From contig DPVV01000204.1 of the NCBI GenBank assembly GCA_003526525.1, positions 1 to 13,094 of the forward strand: 13,094 nt of DNA, written 5' to 3'. Below, in pieces: positions 5,896 to 13,093 of the stretch (positions within the stretch are counted from its first letter, which is position 1; every line of letters begins with the position of its first letter). The notes under the pieces were generated by a model. The model was not told where the DNA came from, made no database searches, and saw nothing but the letters and a program-made list of their open reading frames with translations. The position numbers were made by a program, and so were the translations under genes. The stretch comes from Lachnoclostridium phytofermentans. Its GTDB lineage: Bacteria > Bacillota > Clostridia > Lachnospirales > Lachnospiraceae.

Positions 5896-7023
5896 TTATT
5901 TCTGAAGACGAAGCATTTCTGTATATGCTAATAAGAATGGTCCAACACCCTTAGCATCGTCTTTAACAATAGGTTCTGACATATAGTAATCATAAGTACC
6001 ATCTCTCATTTGCTTACCGCCAAGACCAGCTACAAGACAAATTCCTCCAAGGCTCATCTTACCTTCTTCTGTATGAAGGTACTTCTCACAAATACCATCC
6101 ATTGCCTTCTTTGCATTCTCACGATAGCTCTCTGGTAAAAAGCCAAGACGCACACCCTTTAGTAATGCGTATGCCATAATAGAACTTCCGCTTGTCTCAA
6201 GGTAATTGCGTTCACGTCCACCCATATCAGGAATTTGATACCACATACCGCTTTCATCCTGATATTTTAAAATTGCTTCCATGTATTCGATAAAAATTTG
6301 CTTTAGTTTTTCATACTCTTTCTCATAACCAGTTGGTTCACATTTATCTAAGGTATCTAAGAGAGCCATTGCATACCAGCCAAGGGCTCTTAACCAAAAA
6401 TGCTTGGATAATCCTGTCTCTTTATCACACCAGAACATTTCTCTTGAAGAGTCAAATGCATGATAATATAAGCCAGTCTTTTCATCTCTTAGCATCTCAT
6501 ATACATTAAAGAACTGATGGAAGATATCCGCATAATTCTTTTTATCATTAAAACGAGTTTCATATTCCATGTAAAAAGGTTGTCCCATATATAAGCCATC
6601 CAACCATACCTGCTGAGGGTAAATTAGTTTATGCCAAAAGTTACCTTCTCTAGTTCTTGGTTGAGTTTTCACTTGCTTATAAATAATATTGATTGCTTTT
6701 CGGTACTTTTCTTTCCCGGTTAAGTCATAAAGTTCAAATAATGTTTTACCTGCGTTCACGTCATCAATGTTGAACTTTTCCACTTCATACCCAGAAATAT
6801 TACCCTCATCATCTACACGATAATCAATAAACTCATCTGCAAATTTTAAGTACTTCTCTTCTTTTGTTATTGCGTACATCTCAAGAACAGCCTTAATCAT
6901 ACAACCGTCAATGTAGTTCCATTCTGATTTTTCTCCGCTCTTAATTTTTTCTATGTTCCACATCGGTACTTCTGGTGTACTCTTATCAAGTAATTCATTA
7001 ATGTACTTTACAATCATGTCCAT
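5896..7023 (-). CDS. GH105 unsaturated rhamnogalacturonyl/glucuronyl hydrolase
   Basis: This family removes the unsaturated uronic acid from the non-reducing end of oligosaccharides made by pectate or rhamnogalacturonan lyases, by hydrating the double bond. The 375 residues equal the size of Bacillus YteR. There is no signal peptide, so it acts in the cytoplasm on imported fragments. The (alpha/alpha)6-barrel motifs are visible: GNFWHKLIYPQQVWLDGLYM at 127-146, in which D142 corresponds to the general acid D143 of YteR; FNIDDVNAGK near 84-93; HFWLRALGWYAMAL in the middle; and SEPIVKDDAKGVGPFLLA near the end. The start follows AGGAGG by eight bases. It is a single-gene transcript with a cre site inside its promoter, so it should be repressed when preferred sugars are present. 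The exact uronide and linkage cannot be told from sequence. Confidence 0.93.
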   Translation of the reverse strand: MDMIVKYINELLDKSTPEVPMWNIEKIKSGEKSEWNYIDGCMIKAVLEMYAITKEEKYLKFADEFIDYRVDDEGNISGYEVEKFNIDDVNAGKTLFELYDLTGKEKYRKAINIIYKQVKTQPRTREGNFWHKLIYPQQVWLDGLYMGQPFYMEYETRFNDKKNYADIFHQFFNVYEMLRDEKTGLYYHAFDSSREMFWCDKETGLSKHFWLRALGWYAMALLDTLDKCEPTGYEKEYEKLKQIFIEYMEAILKYQDESGMWYQIPDMGGRERNYLETSGSSIMAYALLKGVRLGFLPESYRENAKKAMDGICEKYLHTEEGKMSLGGICLVAGLGGKQMRDGTYDYYMSEPIVKDDAKGVGPFLLAYTEMLRLQK

Positions 7024-7123
7024 GGTCTAATCCTCCTAGTATTCTTGGTAACTACGTTGTTCCATTGCGATTCTTCTGGCATATCCTTCTAAGCTCAACG
7101 AAAGATAATACGCATGATATCTT

Positions 7124-7153
7124 ATTATAGCACATGAAAGCGCTTACATTCAA
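7124..7153 (-). promoter_or_regulatory. sigma-A promoter of the GH105 gene
   Basis: The minus strand has -35 TTGAAT (7148-7153), an 18-bp spacer and a perfect -10 TATAAT (7124-7129) preceded by TGC, an extended -10. Transcription should start near 7117, giving a leader of about 94 bases. The spacer is occupied by the cre site. Confidence 0.75.
7135..7148. promoter_or_regulatory. cre site (CcpA operator) within the GH105 promoter
   Basis: TGAAAGCGCTTACA matches TGWAANCGNTNWCA at every defined position. It lies between the -35 and -10 of the GH105 promoter, a placement where bound CcpA blocks polymerase. This predicts carbon catabolite repression of pectin-fragment use. Confidence 0.85.
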
Positions 7154-7175
7154 GCGGCTAAATTCACTCCTTCTG

Positions 7176-7225
7176 GTCAAAGCGGATATTCACAATCCAC
7201 TTACACTATTTGCTCATAACCTCAT
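7176..7225. repeat. 50-bp direct repeat, copy 1
   Basis: It matches 7269-7318 at 44 of 50 positions; all six differences are transitions. It contains a hairpin (7180-7187 with 7195-7202) that forms on the minus-strand RNA with one G-U pair. A shorter similar stretch, AAGCGGCTAAATTCAC, lies just left at 7152-7167. Its function is unknown. Confidence 0.8.
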
Positions 7226-7268
7226 TACCACTACGTGGCATTTCAAACAGGTAAGTCCTTACCCCCAT

Positions 7269-7318
7269 GTCGAAGCAGATATTCGCAATCCGCTTACGCT
7301 ACTTGCTCATAACCTCAT
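7269..7318. repeat. 50-bp direct repeat, copy 2
   Basis: This is the second copy, 93 bp from the first. Its hairpin arms are 7273-7280 and 7288-7295, again closed by one G-U pair on the minus-strand RNA. Its last eight bases (AACCTCAT) form part of the 5' arm of the next hairpin. It may belong to an interspersed intergenic repeat family of this genome. Confidence 0.8.
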
Positions 7319-7344
7319 CAGGAGCTTGAACTCCTGATGAGGTT
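7311..7344 (-). terminator. 14-bp perfect hairpin after the mgtC-family gene
   Basis: AACCTCATCAGGAG (7311-7324) and its mirror (7331-7344) enclose a 6-base loop. It starts 20 bases past the mgtC-family stop. On the minus strand no T-run follows (ATGAGCAAG), so intrinsic termination there is doubtful. The plus strand has a T6 tract eight bases after the stem. Confidence 0.5.
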
Positions 7345-7364
7345 AAATACTATTTTTTGTTACT

Positions 7365-8045
7365 CTAGATTTCTTCCATATAAGTAACTCCCTCAACTGT
7401 ACTTAATAGTTCTATAATTTCGATTTGTGTGTATCGCTTCGGGAGTTGTAACGTAACTGTTAAGGCTATCTCTGAAGCTGATTTACCTCTTACAAGTTCA
7501 AAGTTACTTACTTTTAATTCCTGCTCTTTTGTAAATTTCATAAAATGCCCTACATCACTCATTTTTGATATCTCTATATAAAGGTTTATTATCTTTACAG
7601 AGGATATCACGCGCTCGTCTAGTCCATGAAGTACTGACATCACAAAAAAGATAAGTATGCAGCCAATAATAGCACCAGAATAAAAACCAACACCGATCGA
7701 TAGACCAATACAAGCTGCCGCCCAAAGGCCAGCAGCTGTTGTTAACCCCATTACTCGATTTTTACCTGTCACGATAATTGTCCCTGCACCAAGAAAACCG
7801 ATACCACTGATAACCTGCGCGCCCAAACGCGCAGGATCAGTATTTGGATACTGTGAACAGATGAATTGATTCGTAATCATTACTAAGGTTGACCCTATAC
7901 AAACTAACATATAAGTTCGAAAACCTGCCGGTCGTTTTTTCCGTCCTCGTTCTATCCCAAGAATTCCTCCGCATACTAATGCTAACAACAAACGGACGGT
8001 TGTTGATACTAAATTAACTTCTGTCAATGACTCCGGCATAACCAT
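7365..8045 (-). CDS. MgtC/SapB family inner-membrane protein
   Basis: The 226-residue protein has the family's usual size and order. Four to five membrane helices occupy about residues 15-140, and a soluble ACT-like domain follows at about 150-226. The hallmarks are GGILGIERGRKKRPAGFRT near 26-44, DPARLGAQVISGIGFLGAG at 70-88, and GLTTAAGLWAAACIGLSIG at 100-118. In pathogens MgtC is linked to low-magnesium survival and to inhibition of F-type ATP synthase; in most soil and gut clostridia the role is unknown, so only the family is assigned. It starts 14 bases after the chemoreceptor stop, with AGGAGG (8050-8055) in that gap, so it is co-transcribed with the receptor. There is therefore no room for a magnesium-sensing leader of its own. 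The ATG at 8039 is an alternative start. Confidence 0.9.
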   Translation of the reverse strand: MVMPESLTEVNLVSTTVRLLLALVCGGILGIERGRKKRPAGFRTYMLVCIGSTLVMITNQFICSQYPNTDPARLGAQVISGIGFLGAGTIIVTGKNRVMGLTTAAGLWAAACIGLSIGVGFYSGAIIGCILIFFVMSVLHGLDERVISSVKIINLYIEISKMSDVGHFMKFTKEQELKVSNFELVRGKSASEIALTVTLQLPKRYTQIEIIELLSTVEGVTYMEEI

Positions 8046-8059
8046 GTTACCTCCTAAAC

Positions 8060-10276
8060 TTATATACGAAATTGATTTAATGCTTCGTTTAATTCCTTTG
8101 CATCCGATTCTAAATGCAAGGTCGCCTCACTTAATTTTGATACCGTTTCTACTTGACGATTTGCTGCATTATCTACTTCTTCCGATGATGCAGCTGTCTC
8201 TTCCGATACCGCAGATATACTCTCTATTGCATTTAATGTAGTATTTTCAGCAATTTTAATACTAGAAATACCAGACGTAATCTCAATTAGCTCTTTCGCT
8301 ATCATACCAACCGATGCATCAATTTTCTGGAATAAATCGATGGTATCTAATAACGCATTTCCCTGAGATTTTACAATATTCTCTGACTTTTGAACTGTGG
8401 TTACGGTAAGTTTCGTTTTTCCTTGAATGCTGCTAATGATAGTTGCAATTTCACCAGATGCTCTAACGGATTGTTCTGCAAGTTTTCTTATCTCATCTGC
8501 AACGACTGCAAACCCACGACCAGCATCCCCTGCTCTAGCTGCTTCAATTGACGCATTCAAAGATAACAAATTCGTCTGCTCTGCGATATCATTAATAACA
8601 CCAATAATTTTACCGATGGACTCGCTCTCTGTCTCTAGCGATTCGATTTCCCCGATGATATTTTTTGTTATCTTTGTTGTTTCTTCTGACTTATCACGCA
8701 ATATGCCGATGGAAACTAATCCTTGCTGTACAACAGCTTTTGAGTCCCCTGTCAGCTTTTCAATCGTTGTAACATTATCCGATACCTGATTCACTCTCGA
8801 TGTTAGTTCATCTGACTGACGAAGGCATTTTTCGGAATCTTCCGCTTGTTGTACAATACCCTGACGAATTTCTTCAATCGAGGTAGAAATATTTTGAGTC
8901 GCTATTAAAAGCTGTTTTGTGGAATCCGATACTTCGTCTGTGGATGATGAAATGGTATCCTTTACTTTCTGCGCTTTATCAATAAGATCCTTTACATTAG
9001 AAATCATAACATTTGCGCTATCAGATAACATACCAAATTCATCTTTTCTATGGCAATTAACAGATACAGTTAAGTCCCCTTCTGAAGCCTTTTTTAGTAC
9101 GACAATAATTTTATTAATAGCGTTTCCCATATCAGTTGACATAATGACTGCAATTAACATGGCGCAGGCCACTGCAATAAGAACTAATATAACAGTTGAC
9201 GTTTTAATTGCATTTGCTTGTGATATCAAATAAGAGTATGGAACTAATCCACATACGGTAATTCCAGATTTCGTAGCTTTTGAATATAAAAACAGGTGCT
9301 TTTCACCATTATAATCCACATAGCTAGTTCCGCTTAACTCTGGACCTTCGATTGCATCGGTATAAAACGATTTGTCAGCAACCAATACGTCCTCATCTCC
9401 ATCACAATGCACTTCATATCCATCCTTTGAGATCGCTACAAAGATAGAATCTTCAGAAATCTCAAGTTCTGATAATTTCTTTTGAAATAAATCTAGCCTG
9501 ATATCTGCTACCATATAACCGATTTGTTTAAATCCATTCCCAAAAAATGCAGAAGATACGGAAAATGCATATGGTATTGTAACTTTACTTTTATCCTGTA
9601 CAAAATGCTCATCAACAAACTGATGCTTTCCAGACCAAGAATATGCTCCGCGTTCACTTTCGTCTCTTTTACCCTCTTCGGTATCAAGATAAGCATCCAT
9701 TAATTCCCTACCACTTAAATCCATACTCCCAGTGGTACATAAATTATTACCACGTTTACTAAATAAGTAGAAGTTAGCCAATACATTATCGGAATATGTC
9801 GTTGTTTCAATATATACTTGAAGATTCTTATATGTAGTCATATCTGTTACCGGATCATTTTTATATGTACCAGAATAATAATTCTTTAAGTTCTCATAGC
9901 CCTTTAACTGATTTAAGCGTAATTCTACCGTTTCCATCGCTAGTTCAAAGTAGTTTGTTGTAGTCTTAAGAGACTGAAAGGTTGATTCTTCATAGCTTTT
10001 TAACATTGCATCTGACGTTTTATTATAAGATGTAACTCCTAGAAAGATAATAAAGGCGATTGGTACCATAAACGCCAAGACTAACCTTAGACGAATTCCA
10101 AAGATCCTTTTTTTCTCCCTCTGCTTTGAATACCTATCCTGTCTAGTTCCCTTCGTTTGCTTTAATTCTTTGTTTCGCTTATATAACTTATCTTTATTCT
10201 CTTCCCTCTTTGATTGTGCCTGTTTTTTTAACCGTTTTGCCTTAATTTCTCCTTCATTCCTCTTTTTTTCCATCAT
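8060..10276 (-). CDS. methyl-accepting chemotaxis protein with Cache-like sensor
   Basis: The 738-residue receptor has a full order of parts: an unusual basic cytoplasmic leader (1-60), a membrane helix at about 64-84, an extracellular double-Cache-like sensor at about 85-355 ([13 protein letters not shown] and [16 protein letters not shown] segments), a second helix at about 360-380, HAMP at about 381-432, and a coiled-coil signalling domain to the end. The conserved hairpin tip is at about 557-603 ([20 protein letters not shown], then [20 protein letters not shown]), where CheA and CheW bind. EE/QE pairs on the flanking helices could be methylation sites. There is no C-terminal NWETF-type tether. 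The ligand cannot be predicted. No chemotaxis genes are nearby. It is the first gene of an operon with the MgtC-family gene. AAGAAGG lies six bases before the first of two adjacent ATGs. Confidence 0.93.
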   Translation of the reverse strand: MMEKKRNEGEIKAKRLKKQAQSKREENKDKLYKRNKELKQTKGTRQDRYSKQREKKRIFGIRLRLVLAFMVPIAFIIFLGVTSYNKTSDAMLKSYEESTFQSLKTTTNYFELAMETVELRLNQLKGYENLKNYYSGTYKNDPVTDMTTYKNLQVYIETTTYSDNVLANFYLFSKRGNNLCTTGSMDLSGRELMDAYLDTEEGKRDESERGAYSWSGKHQFVDEHFVQDKSKVTIPYAFSVSSAFFGNGFKQIGYMVADIRLDLFQKKLSELEISEDSIFVAISKDGYEVHCDGDEDVLVADKSFYTDAIEGPELSGTSYVDYNGEKHLFLYSKATKSGITVCGLVPYSYLISQANAIKTSTVILVLIAVACAMLIAVIMSTDMGNAINKIIVVLKKASEGDLTVSVNCHRKDEFGMLSDSANVMISNVKDLIDKAQKVKDTISSSTDEVSDSTKQLLIATQNISTSIEEIRQGIVQQAEDSEKCLRQSDELTSRVNQVSDNVTTIEKLTGDSKAVVQQGLVSIGILRDKSEETTKITKNIIGEIESLETESESIGKIIGVINDIAEQTNLLSLNASIEAARAGDAGRGFAVVADEIRKLAEQSVRASGEIATIISSIQGKTKLTVTTVQKSENIVKSQGNALLDTIDLFQKIDASVGMIAKELIEITSGISSIKIAENTTLNAIESISAVSEETAASSEEVDNAANRQVETVSKLSEATLHLESDAKELNEALNQFRI

Positions 10277-10403
10277 AATGAACCTTCTTTCAATTTGTAA
10301 ATTTTACGCTCTTCTTAGCCATAATTTTCATAAAAGAAATCCGCACTTTCTTAAAACTGCTGTCTATATAACGCCTTCCAGTTCTTCAATGATGTCATAT
10401 TAT

Positions 10404-10431
10404 ATTATACATAAATTGCTACAATATACAA
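10404..10431 (-). promoter_or_regulatory. candidate promoter of the chemoreceptor-mgtC operon
   Basis: The minus strand has TTGTAT (10426-10431), a 16-bp spacer and a perfect TATAAT (10404-10409). The leader to the start codon would be about 120 bases. No sigma-D motility promoter (TAAA...CCGATAT) was seen. Confidence 0.5.
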
Positions 10432-10555
10432 CTAAGTTCAACATATATTGACATGTTATGCAGTGTACTAAAGTATTTATATTAGTTTTCTCTTAAAGTA
10501 CCTCTTGATACTTTTTTCTTAAGGTATCCTTTGTATTTGTAAATGCCAACTAATA

Positions 10556-10700
10556 TTTTCTTATACAAATAACTACTATTTTCTTTTACAAACAGCTAAT
10601 ATCTTTCTTTTACAAGCTATATTTTTCTTTGTACTCAGTTTGTTTTTTCTTTGTATACAGTATGTATTTTTCTTTATGTATCGCTTGTATTTCCTTGACA
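10556..10700 (+). repeat. degenerate tandem array of T-rich units, period about 22 bp
   Basis: Units around TTTTCTTTkTACA recur with their central C at 10560, 10583, 10607, 10627, 10649 and 10672, and a last one, TTTCCTTGACA, supplies the -35 of the downstream promoter (C at 10694). Spacings are 20-24 bp, close to two helical turns. An outlying TTTTTTCTT is at 10512-10520. The array could be curved DNA, an upstream activating element or repeated operators. The rest of 10277-10555 shows nothing beyond the leftward promoter. Confidence 0.6.
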
Positions 10701-10723
10701 TTTCGTATAGTTAAACTTATAAT
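10695..10723 (+). promoter_or_regulatory. consensus sigma-A promoter of the fucose-isomerase-like gene
   Basis: A perfect TTGACA (10695-10700), a 17-bp spacer and a perfect TATAAT (10718-10723) make this the strongest promoter seen in the window. Transcription should start near 10730, about 78 bases before the gene. No cre site lies within it. Confidence 0.9.
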
Positions 10724-10739
10724 AGAATTACATAGTTTT

Positions 10740-10811
10740 ATGACTAAACTAATTATTCCCGTAACAACTTACAACACCCATTACTATGAAAGGTTTGGTA
10801 TTTTCAAATGA
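10740..10811 (+). CDS. possible 23-residue leader peptide
   Basis: A short frame (MTKLIIPVTTYNTHYYERF, ending GIFK) starts about ten bases after the predicted transcription start, and its TGA overlaps the ATG of the isomerase-like gene as ATGA. Such overlap can couple translation, which would explain why the downstream gene has only a poorly placed ribosome site. The leader has no ribosome site of its own, so it would have to be read almost leaderless. It could be chance. Confidence 0.25.
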   Translation: MTKLIIPVTTYNTHYYERFGIFK

Positions 10812-12292
10812 ATAACATTCCAAACATTAATGTCGGCATTGTTGCCGTAAGTAGAGACTGTTTCCCTATGAGTCTCTCCAACAGAAGAAGAGAAGCTGTT
10901 GTATCTGCCTATCGCGAAAAAGGACTTGAAATTTACGAATGTCCAGTCACGATTGAAAATGAGAAAGATATGTTAAAAGCCCTTGCTGATGTAAAAGCAG
11001 CAAATTGTAATGCTCTCGTTGTTTACCTTGGTAACTTTGGTCCAGAAAGCAGCGAAACATTATTAGCTAAGAACTTCGATGGTCCTGTTATGTTCGCTGC
11101 AGCAGCAGAGGAGAATACCTCTATTCTTGCAGATGAACGTGGCGATGCTTACTGTGGTATGTTAAATGCAAGCTATAACTTAAAGTTACGTAATATCCGC
11201 GCATACATACCAGAATATCCAGTTGGTACACCTACTGAGGTTGCTACTATGATTGAAGAGTTCTTACCAATCGCTCGTGCAATTATCGGTTTACAAAACC
11301 TAAAGATTATCTCCTTCGGTCCAAGACCTCAGGATTTCCTTGCATGTAACGCTCCAATCAAAGCGTTATATAGTCTAGGTGTTGAAATTGAAGAGAACTC
11401 AGAGCTTGATTTATTCGCATCTTTTAACGATCATGCAAATGACCCTAGAATTCCAGATGTGATTAAAGATATGGAAGAAGAGCTTGGTACTGGAAATAAT
11501 ATGCCTGGTATCCTTCCAAAGCTTGCGCAGTATGAGCTAACATTACTTGACTGGGCAGATGCTCACAAGGGTTGTAAAGAATTTGTTGTATTCGCTAATA
11601 AGTGCTGGCCATCCTTCCAGACTCAGTTTGGTTTCGTACCATGTTATGTAAATAGCCGTTTTGCAAGTAAGGGTATGCCAATCTCCTGTGAAGTTGATAT
11701 CTATGGTGCATTAAGCGAGTACCTTGGTGTTTGTGTCAGCGAAGATTCTGTTACTCTTCTTGATATTAACAACACCGTACCTGCTGATATGTACGATGCT
11801 TCAATCAAAGGCAAATTTGACTATAAGCCAACCGACACCTTTATGGGCTTCCATTGTGGAAATACACCATCTAAGAAGTTATCCTTCTGCTCAATGAAGA
11901 ATCAGAAGATTATGGCTAGAAGCCTTGAGCCAAATCAGGAACCAAACATCACAAGGGGTACCTTAGAGGGTGATATCGCTCCGGGTGATATCACATTCTT
12001 CCGTCTTCAGAGCACTGCTGATACAGTATTACGTGCTTATGTTGCAGAAGGTGAAGTTCTCCCTGTTCCAACTCAGTCCTTCGGAAGCATCGGTGTATTT
12101 GCGATTCCAGAAATGAAGCGTTTCTACCGTCATGTATTAGTTGAAAAGAATTATCCTCATCACGGAGCTGTTGCATTCGGACACTTCGGTAAGGCAATCT
12201 TTGAAGTATTTAAATACTTTGGTGTAGCTGACATTGAATTTAACAAACCAGCTTCCATGCTATATCCGGCAGAGAATCCTTTTTATAGATAA
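10808..12292 (+). CDS. L-fucose/L-arabinose isomerase family protein
   Basis: This is a cytoplasmic 494-residue protein of the FucI/AraA-like superfamily (COG2407 type), recognised from its N-terminal strand with AVSRDCFPMSLSNRR, the central PISCEVDIYGALSEYLG and the C-terminal HHGAVAFGHFGKAIFEVFKY. Known members interconvert aldoses and ketoses with a bound metal. Likely ligands are E295 (CEVD), D319 (LLDIN), H349 (GFHCGN) and one of the histidines 451/452, by position relative to E. coli FucI. It is shorter than true FucI (about 590 residues), and no fucose kinase, aldolase or transporter is nearby, so the substrate is open. The only Shine-Dalgarno-like AAAGG is 14 bases upstream, too far for normal use. 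It is monocistronic with a consensus promoter and a strong terminator. Its codons are richer in GC at third positions than those of its neighbours, which suggests high expression. Confidence 0.85.
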   Translation: MNNIPNINVGIVAVSRDCFPMSLSNRRREAVVSAYREKGLEIYECPVTIENEKDMLKALADVKAANCNALVVYLGNFGPESSETLLAKNFDGPVMFAAAAEENTSILADERGDAYCGMLNASYNLKLRNIRAYIPEYPVGTPTEVATMIEEFLPIARAIIGLQNLKIISFGPRPQDFLACNAPIKALYSLGVEIEENSELDLFASFNDHANDPRIPDVIKDMEEELGTGNNMPGILPKLAQYELTLLDWADAHKGCKEFVVFANKCWPSFQTQFGFVPCYVNSRFASKGMPISCEVDIYGALSEYLGVCVSEDSVTLLDINNTVPADMYDASIKGKFDYKPTDTFMGFHCGNTPSKKLSFCSMKNQKIMARSLEPNQEPNITRGTLEGDIAPGDITFFRLQSTADTVLRAYVAEGEVLPVPTQSFGSIGVFAIPEMKRFYRHVLVEKNYPHHGAVAFGHFGKAIFEVFKYFGVADIEFNKPASMLYPAENPFYR

Positions 12293-12362
12293 TTAGGATA
12301 TATCATTCTTTTTTCAAGCCAGAATTTATTTTAAATCTAGAATATACTTCTTTATAAAGAAG

Positions 12363-12395
12363 CAGGAACAAACGATCCGTTTGTTCCTGTTTTTT
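12363..12395 (+). terminator. intrinsic terminator of the fucose-isomerase-like gene
   Basis: CAGGAACAAACG (12363-12374) and its mirror (12378-12389) form a 12-bp stem with a 3-base loop, followed by T6 (12390-12395). A 16-bp perfect palindrome, CTTCTTTATAAAGAAG (12347-12362), abuts it on the left and gives a T-rich tail on the minus strand, so the convergent DUF4367 transcript may end here too. Confidence 0.9.
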
Positions 12396-12459
12396 CATCT
12401 CTTTATATCATCTGTACTAATTTAATAATATCCAATTCTTATCGGAAACATTCTCCGTA

Positions 12460-13068
12460 TTACTGAATTCCTTCTATCATTTGAACAATTTGTTTTTCCC
12501 TTAAAGGACTACCTGAGGTAATTGAATACGTATATGTTCCATCTGTCCAAGTTGCTACCTGATATCCGTCATTATTCCCCTTTAATAAAACATTTTGTCC
12601 ATCCACTGTAATTTCACGCAACTTCTCATAAGTGTTATATTCACCGCTGATATCATCCGTACCTTCTGCCATACGATAAGTAATGTTATTAGTGCCATTG
12701 GAATAAGTGATTTGTGCTATGGTTCCCCCAATTACTGAAGTATCAATAACTTCATACCCTTCTGGAACAACCGTTGGCACCTTTAAAGGGAACGAAACAC
12801 TTTCTTTTAAGGTCTTAATATCATCTGTCTCTACTATCGGATTCGGTATTTGTACTTGTTCCTTCGTACCCTTCGTCAATTTAGGTAAAACTAAAATACC
12901 CAGTGAAAGAGCCACGCAAGCAACCATCACTGCTAGTAATAGCCATCTCCTACCTATGGTCCTCTGTTGTTTTGTCTTTGTTACCTTCGTCTTAACTTCT
13001 CTCATTACTCGTTCCTCCATTTCCTTACTGATATATATTTTTGTTAAGGCATTTTTATAATCACTCAT
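12460..13068 (-). CDS. DUF4367 domain membrane protein, likely anti-sigma-like
   Basis: From the chosen start there are 202 residues. A charged cytoplasmic segment (1-40, SDYKNALTKIYISKEMEERV) leads to one membrane helix (about 42-61) and an external domain of about 140 residues. That domain has FPLKVPTVVPEGYEV, a TYSNGTNNITYRM strand and a closing SPLREKQIVQMIEGI, the pattern of DUF4367. In clostridia such proteins commonly follow an ECF-type sigma factor gene and are thought to hold the sigma factor at the membrane; this is context-based inference. The start is ambiguous. The ATG at 13068 overlaps an upstream stop as ATGAGTGA. The ATG at 13077 overlaps another frame's stop as ATGA but leaves only three bases after AGGAGG. 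I prefer 13068, which starts the protein at MSDYKNAL. Confidence 0.75.
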   Translation of the reverse strand: MSDYKNALTKIYISKEMEERVMREVKTKVTKTKQQRTIGRRWLLLAVMVACVALSLGILVLPKLTKGTKEQVQIPNPIVETDDIKTLKESVSFPLKVPTVVPEGYEVIDTSVIGGTIAQITYSNGTNNITYRMAEGTDDISGEYNTYEKLREITVDGQNVLLKGNNDGYQVATWTDGTYTYSITSGSPLREKQIVQMIEGIQ

Positions 13069-13093
13069 GAAAATCATACGCCTCCTTTAATGT
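13061..13093 (-). CDS. possible 3' end of an upstream gene, perhaps a sigma factor
   Basis: Ten codons at the window edge read TLKEAYDFHE and end in TGA, overlapping the DUF4367 start by eight bases. An ending of this kind suits an ECF sigma factor, and the overlap is typical of sigma/anti-sigma pairs. A second frame reads DIKGGV and stops at 13074. The evidence is very short. Confidence 0.3.
   Translation of the reverse strand, partial: TLKEAYDFHE

Noticed and set aside
7176..7318. Possible minimal CRISPR array
   Set aside because: There are only two imperfect 50-bp copies with one 43-bp interval, no further units and no cas genes.
7134..7337. Plus-strand frame of 67 codons with an internally repeated ADIxNPLTLxAHNLI peptide
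   Set aside because: The repetition comes from the 50-bp DNA repeat. The start lies in the GH105 promoter/cre site, the end lies in a hairpin, and there is no ribosome site.
7345..8059. Magnesium-sensing riboswitch for the mgtC-family gene
   Set aside because: The gene follows the chemoreceptor by 14 bases, so there is no leader in which a riboswitch could form.
10556..10700. Periodic T-rich units as a CRISPR array
   Set aside because: The units are degenerate and about 22 bp apart with no distinct spacers; they fit a promoter-upstream array better.
10724..10807. Riboswitch in the leader of the isomerase-like gene
   Set aside because: The leader is only about 78 bases and shows no strong stem, terminator or known aptamer motif.
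10629..10811. A 60-codon protein upstream of the isomerase-like gene
   Set aside because: Its first half is a translation of the T-rich array and lies upstream of the promoter. Only the last 23 codons are on the predicted transcript, and these are reported as a tentative leader.
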